Of a stretch of DNA of 64,000 bases, positions 57,843 to 64,000 are shown piece after piece (within the stretch, counting starts at the first letter, position 1; each line of letters begins with the position of its first letter). The DNA lies in NCBI RefSeq assembly GCF_024701975.1, contig NZ_JANLNM010000001.1:992001-1056000 (forward strand), given 5' to 3'. The position numbers and the translations under genes were made by a program. The notes below the pieces were generated by a model. That model worked only from the letters and a program-made list of their open reading frames with translations. It searched no databases and was not told where the DNA came from. Origin of the DNA: Variovorax sp. ZS18.2.2 (GTDB lineage Bacteria > Pseudomonadota > Gammaproteobacteria > Burkholderiales > Burkholderiaceae_C).

Positions 57843-58979
57843 ATGTCTCACATTCAGATCACCGGCCTGTCCAAGAAATACGGCAGCACCGCCGTGCTGC
57901 GCGATGTTCACCTCGGCATCGGGGAGGGCGAGTTCGTCGTGCTGGTCGGGCCGTCCGGCTGCGGCAAGTCGACGTTGCTGCGCGCCATCGCCGGGCTGGA
58001 AACCACCGACGGCGGCAGCATCGCGTTCGATGGCGAAGCGGCCGACCATCTGCCGCCGCAACAGCGCCGCCTGGCCATGGTGTTCCAGAGCTATGCGCTC
58101 TATCCGCACATGACGGCGCACGACAACATGGCCTTTGGCTTGCGCGAGCAACGCCAGAGCGAGGCGCTGATCGCGCAGCGCATCGCCAAGGCCTCGGCCG
58201 CATTGCACCTGGACGACTACCTGGACCGCTATCCGCGCCAGCTCTCGGGTGGCCAGCGCCAGCGGGTGGCGATGGGGCGGGCCATGGTGCGCGAGCCGAG
58301 AGCCTTCCTTTTCGACGAGCCTCTGTCCAACCTCGATGCGCAATTGCGCGTGCAGATGCGCGCCGAGATCCGTGCGCTGCAGCGGCAACTGGGCACGACC
58401 ACCGTCTACGTCACGCACGACCAGGAAGAGGCCATGACCATGGCCGACCGGATCGCGGTGCTGCGCGCCGGCCGCATCGAGCAGGTGGGCGACCCGTTGA
58501 CGCTTTATGACGAACCCGCCAACGAGTTCGTCGCGCGTTTCATCGGCTCGCCGCCCATGAACGTGGTCGATGCCCGGTGGACGCAGGGCCAGTTGTCGCT
58601 GGGCGAGGGCATTCGCCTGCCGGCGCCCCCTGGTTCAGCCGGGCGGCACGACGAGGCGGTGCGCCTTGGCATCCGGCCCGAACACCTCGTGCTCCAGACC
58701 GGCGAGGCGTCCTTGTCTCCCGAAGCACCGCTGCTTCGGCTGCGCGTGTCCGCCGTCGACTACCTCGGCTCCATCACCGAGCTGCACGGCACCGTGCCGG
58801 GCGCGTTCGATGCCAGCCCCTGGCTGGCGCGGCTCGCCGGACGCCACCGCGCCACGGCGGGCGAGGAGGTGACGCTGACCTGGAATCCCTCGCACGCCCA
58901 TTTGTTCAACCCCGAATCGGGCGCACGCCTGTCCATCGCAACCCAGGCCGCAAGGCCCTCGCATCGCCATGAGCACTGA
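57843..58979 (+). CDS. ABC importer ATPase (MalK/UgpC type)
   Basis: A 378-residue ATPase. Walker A GPSGCGKSTLLRAIAGLE, Q-loop VFQSYALYPHMTAHDN, signature LSGGQRQRVAMGRAMVREP, Walker B AFLFDEPLSNLDAQL, H-loop VYVTHDQEEAMT. The C-terminal 120 residues form a TOBE regulatory domain (LGIRPEHLVLQTG; VDYLGSITELHG). Overlaps the next gene by 11 bases. Confidence 0.93.
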   Translation: MSHIQITGLSKKYGSTAVLRDVHLGIGEGEFVVLVGPSGCGKSTLLRAIAGLETTDGGSIAFDGEAADHLPPQQRRLAMVFQSYALYPHMTAHDNMAFGLREQRQSEALIAQRIAKASAALHLDDYLDRYPRQLSGGQRQRVAMGRAMVREPRAFLFDEPLSNLDAQLRVQMRAEIRALQRQLGTTTVYVTHDQEEAMTMADRIAVLRAGRIEQVGDPLTLYDEPANEFVARFIGSPPMNVVDARWTQGQLSLGEGIRLPAPPGSAGRHDEAVRLGIRPEHLVLQTGEASLSPEAPLLRLRVSAVDYLGSITELHGTVPGAFDASPWLARLAGRHRATAGEEVTLTWNPSHAHLFNPESGARLSIATQAARPSHRHEH

Positions 58980-60237
58980 AACCATCCTCGCACCTCACAC
59001 GAGCAGCGCCACGACCACCGCCGCGTGGACCCCTTACGAGCATCCCGCGCTGGCGCAGAAGTTCCGGCCCGTCTTCCAGCGCATCGCCGAGACGGCGCTC
59101 GCGCGCGAGCGCAATCGCCAGTTGCCCTTCGAGCCCATCACCTGGCTGAAGCAGGCCGGCTTCGGCGCGGTGCGCGTGCCCGTGGAGCACGGCGGCGGCG
59201 GCGCATCCATTCCACAGCTCTTCCAGCTGCTGATCGAGCTCGCGGAGGCGGACTCCAACGTACCGCAAGCATTGCGCGGGCACTTCGCATTCGTGGAAGA
59301 CCGCCTCAATGCGCCGCCCGGCGAGGCGCGCGACGTGTGGCTGCGCCGCTTCGTGAAGGGTGAACTGGTCGGCAATGCCTGGTCCGAAGTCGGCGCGGTG
59401 GCCATCGGCGACGTCGGCACGCGCATCTCGCAAAAGGACGGCCGCTGGGTGGCCAACGGCCGCAAGTTCTACAGCACCGGCAGCATCTTTGCCGACTGGG
59501 TCGACCTGTATGCGCGCCGCGCCGACAACGATGCCGATGTGACGGCGGCAGTCAGCACCCACCAGCCCGGCGTCGTGCAGCACGACGACTGGGACGGCTT
59601 CGGCCAGCGCACCACCGGCAGCGGCACCTCGGTGTACGAGAACGCCCACATCGACGACGAGAACGTGTTCCCGTTCGAGACGCGCTTCAAGTACCAGACC
59701 GCGTTCTATCAACTGTTCCATCTCGCCACGCTGGCGGGCATCGGCCGCGCCATCGAGCGCGATGTGGGGCACGAGGTGCGCAACCGCCAGCGCATCTACA
59801 GCAGCGGCAACGCACAGCATGTGAGCCAGGACGCGCAGATCCTTCAGGTCGCGGGCCAGATCTCGGCGCTGGCCTATGCCGCAGAGGCCACGGCGCTGCG
59901 CGCGACGCTGCCGGCCCAGCGGGCTTACGAGGCGCGCCTGCACGGCGACGAGGCGGCGGAGCGGCAAGCCAACATCGATGCCGAGATCGAATCGGCGCAG
60001 GGGCAGATCGTGGTGTCCGAGCTGGTGCTGCGCGCGGGTTCCGATCTCTTCAATGCGCTCGGCGCCTCGGCTGCGAGCACCTCCAAGTCGCTGGACCGGC
60101 ACTGGCGCAATGCGCGCACGGTGTCCTCGCATAACCCGGTTGTCTACAAGGCGCGCATCGTGGGCGACTGGAGCGTCAACGGCACCGAGCCGCCCTATGT
60201 CTGGCAGATCGGCAGCGGCCCCGGCCGCAAGACCTGA
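58969..60237 (+). CDS. Acyl-CoA-dehydrogenase-fold monooxygenase (SfnB/DszC-like)
   Basis: A 422-residue flavoprotein, divergent from the pair around ssuD. Features: ITWLKQAGFGAVRVPVEHGG, ADSNVPQALRGHFAFVED, KGELVGNAWSEVG, NGRKFYSTGSIFADWVDLYA, DWDGFGQRTTGSGTSVYENA and DRHWRNARTVSSHNPVVYK. It is likely a reduced-flavin-dependent oxygenase acting on the imported compound. It overlaps the ATPase gene, so it belongs to the transporter operon. Confidence 0.85.
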   Translation: MSTETILAPHTSSATTTAAWTPYEHPALAQKFRPVFQRIAETALARERNRQLPFEPITWLKQAGFGAVRVPVEHGGGGASIPQLFQLLIELAEADSNVPQALRGHFAFVEDRLNAPPGEARDVWLRRFVKGELVGNAWSEVGAVAIGDVGTRISQKDGRWVANGRKFYSTGSIFADWVDLYARRADNDADVTAAVSTHQPGVVQHDDWDGFGQRTTGSGTSVYENAHIDDENVFPFETRFKYQTAFYQLFHLATLAGIGRAIERDVGHEVRNRQRIYSSGNAQHVSQDAQILQVAGQISALAYAAEATALRATLPAQRAYEARLHGDEAAERQANIDAEIESAQGQIVVSELVLRAGSDLFNALGASAASTSKSLDRHWRNARTVSSHNPVVYKARIVGDWSVNGTEPPYVWQIGSGPGRKT

Positions 60238-60290
60238 TCCGCATCGCGTTCTCCCGTCAGTCCGTTCATTCCCCTTTTTTGGAGTTCACC

Positions 60291-61544
60291 ATGACCACCG
60301 CAACCCTGGACCGCCCCCGCGTCAACACCCCCGAGCCGTTTGCGCCGCGCCCGCGTCCTGCGCAACCGGCCCATGTCATCCGCGACGATGCCGAGGCTGT
60401 GTCCGTGGCCCGGCGCCTGGCCGCGGAGTTCGGCTCCGAGTCGGCGCTGCGCGACCGTGACGGGCTGTTGCCGTTGGCCGAACTGGATGCCTATTCGCAG
60501 AGCGGCCTCTGGGGCATCACCGTGCCCAAGGCGTACGGCGGCGCGGGCGTGTCCTTCGCCACGCTGGCGGACGTGATTCGCATCGTGGCGGAGGGCGACT
60601 CGAGCATCGCCCAGATCACGCAGAACCACCTGGCGCTGGTGGGCCACATCGACCTCGACGGCACGCCTGAGCAGAAAGAAGAGCTGTTCGGCCTCGTGCT
60701 GAAAGGCATCCGCTTCGGCAACGCCTTTTCCGAGAAGAACAGCAAGAACGTCGCCGCGTTCGAAACCACGCTGGTGTTCGACGGCGACGACGTGGTGATC
60801 AACGGGCAGAAGTTCTACACCACCGGTGCGCTGCTCTCGCACATCGTGCCCATCGTGGCGGTGGACCCGGTGGAGGGCAAGGGCTACCTGGCCTTTGCCG
60901 AACGCGATGCGCCGGGCCTCACGGTGCACAACGACTGGTCGAGTTTCGGCCAGCGCACCACCGCGTCGGGCTCCATACAGATCGCCAATGTGCGCGTGCC
61001 GCGCAGTCGCCTCTTGCCTGTGGCCGCATTCGACCGGCCCACCGCGGCCGGCGCGATCTCGCAGATCATCCAGGCCGCCATCGATGCGGGCATTGCCGCC
61101 GCCGCGATTGCAGAGACCATCGCCTTCGTGCGCACCCGCAGCCGTCCGTGGATCGACAGCGGCAAGGAAACTGCGGCCGAAGACCCGTTCATCATCAGCG
61201 CGATCGGCGACCTGACGCTGCGCCTGCACGCCGCCGAGGCCTTGCTGGAACGCGCGGGCCGTGCCATCGACCGGGCGCTGGCCGACCCCGAAGAGAGCCT
61301 CGTCAACGCCGCCACCGTGGCCACGGCCGAGGCCAAGGTGTTGACGACCGAAGTGGCCATCAACGCCTCGAACAAGCTCTTCGAACTGGCGGGCACGCGC
61401 TCCACGCTGGCCGAACACAACCTCGACCGCCACTGGCGCAATGCGCGCGTGCACACGCTGCACGACCCGGTGCGCTGGAAGTACTACCACTTGGGCAACT
61501 ACCAGCTGAACGGCGTGCACGTGCCACGTCACGCCTGGAGCTGA
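60291..61544 (+). CDS. SfnB-family sulfur-acquisition oxidoreductase
   Basis: A 417-residue acyl-CoA-dehydrogenase-fold flavoprotein, the closest of the four to SfnB: ELDAYSQSGLWGITVPKAYG, GDSSIAQITQNHLALVGHID, GNAFSEKNSKNVAAFETTLV, NGQKFYTTGALLSHIVPIVA, DWSSFGQRTTASGSIQIANV and ENLDRHW-type ending AEHNLDRHWRNARVHTLHD. GGAG precedes the ATG at 60291. Probably works with the next gene's monooxygenase. Confidence 0.87.
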   Translation: MTTATLDRPRVNTPEPFAPRPRPAQPAHVIRDDAEAVSVARRLAAEFGSESALRDRDGLLPLAELDAYSQSGLWGITVPKAYGGAGVSFATLADVIRIVAEGDSSIAQITQNHLALVGHIDLDGTPEQKEELFGLVLKGIRFGNAFSEKNSKNVAAFETTLVFDGDDVVINGQKFYTTGALLSHIVPIVAVDPVEGKGYLAFAERDAPGLTVHNDWSSFGQRTTASGSIQIANVRVPRSRLLPVAAFDRPTAAGAISQIIQAAIDAGIAAAAIAETIAFVRTRSRPWIDSGKETAAEDPFIISAIGDLTLRLHAAEALLERAGRAIDRALADPEESLVNAATVATAEAKVLTTEVAINASNKLFELAGTRSTLAEHNLDRHWRNARVHTLHDPVRWKYYHLGNYQLNGVHVPRHAWS

Positions 61545-61561
61545 AGAGAAGAGATTCGCGC

Positions 61562-63010
61562 ATGACCAAGACCATCCGCTTCAACGCCTTCGAGATGAAC
61601 TGCGTGGCGCACCAGTCCCCGGGGCTGTGGGCGCATCCACGCGATCGATCCTGGGAATACAAGGACCTGACCTACTGGACCGACCTGGCGAAGGTGCTGG
61701 AGAAGGGCCTCTTCGACGGCATCTTCATCGCGGATGTCATCGGCTACTACGACGTGTACAAGGGCGGCAACTACCACGCGCTGCAGCAGGCGGCGCAGAT
61801 CCCGGTGAACGATCCGCTGCAGCTGGCGGCGCCCATCGCCATGGTGACCGAGCACCTGGGCATCGGCATCACGGCGTCGACCTCGTTCGAGCACCCCTAC
61901 ACCTTTGCGCGGCGGCTCTCCACGGCCGACCACCACACCAAGGGTCGCCTGGGCTGGAACATCGTCACCTCCTACCTGGAGAGCGGCGCCAAGAACATCG
62001 GCCAAGGCGGGTTGCGCAAGCACGAGAACCGCTACGAGGTCGCGCAGGAATACGTGCAGGTGCTCTACAAGCTTTTCGAAGGCAGCTGGGAGAGCGATGC
62101 CGTCGTGCGCGACCGGCGCACCGGCATCTTTGCCCACCCCGAGAAGATCCATGAGATCGGACACAAGGGCGAGTACTTCGACGTGCCCGGCTATCACCTG
62201 TGCGAGCCTTCGCCGCAGCGCACCCCGGTGCTCTACCAGGCGGGGGCATCGGGCCCGGGCAAGGCCTTTGCCGCACAGCATGCCGAGTGCGTGTTCGTGG
62301 CTGCGCCGAGGCAATCCACGCTGAAGAACTACGTGCGCGAAGTGCGCGAGCAAGCCGCGGCGGCGGGACGCGATGCGCGCAAGCTGCTCATCTACAACCT
62401 CGTCACGGTGATCGTGGACGAGACCGATGCGAAGGCACAGGCCAAGTTCGAGGACTACAAGCGCTACGTGTCCTACGACGGCGCGCTGGTATTCATGTCG
62501 GGCTGGACCGGCATCGATTTCGGGCAGTACGCGCCGACCGATCTGGTGCGGCGCGTGGAGACCAACGCCATCGTCTCGGCCATCGAGCATCTGGCCGGCG
62601 GCGACAAGGCCTGGACCATCGAGGAGCTCGCAGTGTGGGGCGGCGTGGGCGGCATGGGGCCGGTGTTCGTCGGGTCCGCGAGCACGGTGGCCGACATCCT
62701 GCAGCAATGGGTGGAAGAGACGGATGTGGATGGCTTCAATCTGGCCTACGCCGTGGCGCACGAGACCTTCGAAGACGTGGTGACGCATCTCGTGCCCGAG
62801 CTGCAGCGCCGGGGCGTGTACCCCAAGGCCTATGCGCCGGGAACGCTGCGCGAGAAGCTCTTCGGCCAGGGACCGTTGCTGCCGAACAGCCATCCTGCGC
62901 ATCGCTACCGCGACATCGAGCGCGTCAAGCGTGAGGAGGCGCAGGCCGCGCAGGTTCGCGCGGCCGTGCCGCAATCGAAGGCGCCGGAGCCGCTCGCACA
63001 ACCGGGCTGA
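61562..63010 (+). CDS. NtaA/SnaA/DszA-family FMNH2-dependent monooxygenase
   Basis: A 482-residue LLM-class flavin monooxygenase. Features: FNAFEMNCVAHQSPGLWAHP, WTDLAKVLEKGLFDGIFIAD, TASTSFEHPYTFARRLSTAD, KGRLGWNIVTSYLESGAKNI, GEYFDVPGYHLCEPSPQRTP, PVLYQAGASGPGKAFAAQHA and GFNLAYAVAHETFEDVVTHL. DszA in this family opens the ring of dibenzothiophene sulfone with loss of the C-S bond. Pairing with DszC-like proteins suggests a similar two-step C-S cleavage, but the substrate is unknown. The last 30 residues are Ala/Pro/Glu-rich. Confidence 0.9.
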   Translation: MTKTIRFNAFEMNCVAHQSPGLWAHPRDRSWEYKDLTYWTDLAKVLEKGLFDGIFIADVIGYYDVYKGGNYHALQQAAQIPVNDPLQLAAPIAMVTEHLGIGITASTSFEHPYTFARRLSTADHHTKGRLGWNIVTSYLESGAKNIGQGGLRKHENRYEVAQEYVQVLYKLFEGSWESDAVVRDRRTGIFAHPEKIHEIGHKGEYFDVPGYHLCEPSPQRTPVLYQAGASGPGKAFAAQHAECVFVAAPRQSTLKNYVREVREQAAAAGRDARKLLIYNLVTVIVDETDAKAQAKFEDYKRYVSYDGALVFMSGWTGIDFGQYAPTDLVRRVETNAIVSAIEHLAGGDKAWTIEELAVWGGVGGMGPVFVGSASTVADILQQWVEETDVDGFNLAYAVAHETFEDVVTHLVPELQRRGVYPKAYAPGTLREKLFGQGPLLPNSHPAHRYRDIERVKREEAQAAQVRAAVPQSKAPEPLAQPG

Positions 63011-63037
63011 TACGAGTTCGCGGTTAATCAACCAGAA

Positions 63038-63097
63038 CCGTTCGGACTGAGCTTGTCGAAGTCTTGCGCGGCGCTTCGGCAAGCTCAGCGTGAACGG
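63038..63097. repeat. Imperfect inverted repeat, probable dispersed intergenic element
   Basis: CCGTTCGGACTGAGCTTGTC pairs with the later GCAAGCTCAGCGTGAACGG around a short loop (GAAGTCTTGCGCGGCGCTTC). Closely similar elements are scattered between genes in many proteobacteria. It may also terminate the operon; T-tract is absent. Confidence 0.65.
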
Positions 63098-63134
63098 ATT
63101 GATTTTCTTGAACGCGTTTCCGCATCAAAGCTTC

Positions 63135-63158
63135 GCGCATGCGCATGCGCATGCGCAT
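63135..63158. repeat. Four tandem copies of GCGCAT
   Basis: Perfect hexanucleotide repeat (24 bases) in the intergenic region 95 bases upstream of the msuE-side activator sites. The unit is itself made of alternating purine-pyrimidine steps. Confidence 0.85.
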
Positions 63159-63252
63159 TGCTGAAAGAGCAGCAACCCCTGGCCGTATTGCTGCCTGGCG
63201 TTCATGCGATGCGCGCATACCGATCTGCTTCAAACAACTATGGCGGCAGCGC

Positions 63253-63298
63253 TGCTGATCCAGCAGCAATCCAGCCGCAGCCTGCTGCCGATCCAGCA
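63253..63298. promoter_or_regulatory. Paired predicted activator sites upstream of the MsuE-like gene
   Basis: TGCTG-atccag-CAGCA (63253-63268) and TGCTG-ccgatc-CAGCA (63283-63298), 30 bp apart, about 55-100 bases upstream of the -24 element. Same layout as at 54393-54438. Confidence 0.6.
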
Positions 63299-63450
63299 TG
63301 CGCGAAAGCAGTCATTTCGCTCTAACTCGTTGATTCATAAGGCCTCGCGAAGTGGCACGCCATTCGCTTATATGCAATGTGCCGCGAACGGGTCGCAGCT
63401 TCCAAACAAAGGTCATATCAACATGAGTCGAAAACTGAAAGTCGTTGCCG
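63264..63450 (+). repeat. Duplicated promoter and gene-start segment, copy 2
   Basis: Counterpart of 54404-54590. The two differ by scattered substitutions; the activator pair spacing, sigma-54 elements, leader length (44 bases) and first codons are kept. Confidence 0.85.
63353..63368 (+). promoter_or_regulatory. Sigma-54 promoter of the MsuE-like gene
   Basis: TGGCACGCCATTCGCT with GG at 63354-63355 and GC at 63366-63367, identical to the promoter at 54493. Predicted +1 about 63379. Confidence 0.72.
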
Positions 63451-64000
63451 TCTCCGGCAGCCTGCAACGTCCCTCGCGCACGCTGGTGCTGGTCGATCAG
63501 TTGCTGGCCGCGCTCGCCGATGAAGTCGCCATTGATGCGCGCGTGATCTCGCTCGGCGAGATCGGCCCGCAGTTTGCCGGCGTGCTGTATCGCAACCAGT
63601 TGCCCGCGGCCGTCGAGGAGAGCATTGCGGCCATCGAGTCCGCCGACCTGTTGATCGTGGCGAGCCCGGTGTACCGCGGCTCGTACACGGGGCTCTTCAA
63701 ACACCTGTTCGACTTCGTTCATCACGAGGCGCTGACCGACAAGCCCGTGCTGCTCGCGGCCACCGGCGGCAGCGACCGCCACGCGCTGGTCATCGACCAC
63801 CAGCTGCGCCCGCTCTTCAGCTTCTTCCAGGCGCGCACGCTGCCCATCGGCGTCTACGCAGTCGAGAAGGACTTCGAGGGCTACGAGATCGCCAACCCGG
63901 CCCTGCGCGAACGCATCGCGCTGGCCGTGGCGCGCGCCGTGCCGCAGTTGCGCGATGCCTCGCCGGCCGCCGCACCCGTCATCCAGAAGTCTGCGCCCGT
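63423..64000 (+). CDS. msuE: NADPH-dependent FMN reductase, MsuE/SsuE-like (partial, 3' end outside window)
   Basis: The first 192 codons of a flavodoxin-fold FMN reductase: VVAVSGSLQRPSRTLVLVDQ (phosphate-binding loop), VASPVYRGSYTGLFKHLFDF (flavin site) and LAATGGSDRHALVIDHQLRP. Members supply FMNH2 to two-component monooxygenases such as SsuD, SfnG or DszA-type enzymes. It is driven by its own sigma-54 promoter with activator sites. The frame is open at the window edge. Confidence 0.9.
   Translation, partial: MSRKLKVVAVSGSLQRPSRTLVLVDQLLAALADEVAIDARVISLGEIGPQFAGVLYRNQLPAAVEESIAAIESADLLIVASPVYRGSYTGLFKHLFDFVHHEALTDKPVLLAATGGSDRHALVIDHQLRPLFSFFQARTLPIGVYAVEKDFEGYEIANPALRERIALAVARAVPQLRDASPAAAPVIQKSAP

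Overview
The window is high-G+C chromosomal DNA of a betaproteobacterium in the Burkholderiales, most likely Comamonadaceae and Variovorax-like. This rests on recalled protein families and gene order (tilS-lysC-tRNA-Ser, ribD-ribE-ribBX-ribH-nusB-aminotransferase-ybgC-tolQRA, pilVWXY1E, glyA-nrdR) and not on a search. Most of the first 49 kb is housekeeping. It begins with a truncated trhO, followed by a small islet of visibly lower G+C (about 0.83-1.95 kb). The islet encodes a secreted zinc metalloprotease lipoprotein and a small secreted protein, and it lies between two decayed IS5-type transposase fragments. Next come dnaE and a BOF-fold periplasmic protein. A two-gene cassette follows (6.5-12.9 kb): a soluble M48-type metallopeptidase overlapping by 4 bp a 1743-residue DUF4011/SF1-helicase/Vsr-like nuclease with a degenerate kinase-like N-terminus. 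This cassette is the best candidate here for an undescribed defence-type system.

From 22.65 kb down to 13 kb a long minus-strand run carries riboflavin synthesis (ribD, ribE, ribBX, ribH), nusB, an aminotransferase, ybgC, tolQRA and an FtsI-like transpeptidase. Many of its genes are joined by ATGA overlaps; tolB and pal are absent. A plus-strand type IV pilus minor-pilin operon (pilV, pilW, pilX, pilY1, pilE, fimT) occupies 22.8-29.8 kb. Then come glyA-nrdR, a lytic transglycosylase, a large AsmA-like DUF748 protein, a DUF349 protein, mtfA, lpxH, two cyclophilins, a TPR protein, cysS, an AlkA-type glycosylase, accA, tilS, lysC and tRNA-Ser(GCU).

From 49.4 kb to the end is an organosulfur-scavenging island. 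It has a sigma-54 activator without a sensor domain (SfnR-like), four acyl-CoA-dehydrogenase-fold monooxygenases of the SfnB/DszC kind, an SsuD-type alkanesulfonate monooxygenase, a DszA/NtaA-type flavin monooxygenase, a complete ABC importer with a Tat-type lipoprotein binding protein, and a truncated MsuE-like FMN reductase. Three GG-N10-GC sigma-54 promoters and a recurring palindrome, TGCTG-N6-CAGCA, usually paired at about 30-31 bp, tie the island into one predicted regulon. About 185 bp of promoter plus the first codons of a gene is duplicated 8.9 kb apart, and one sigma-54 promoter predicts a leaderless ssuD message.
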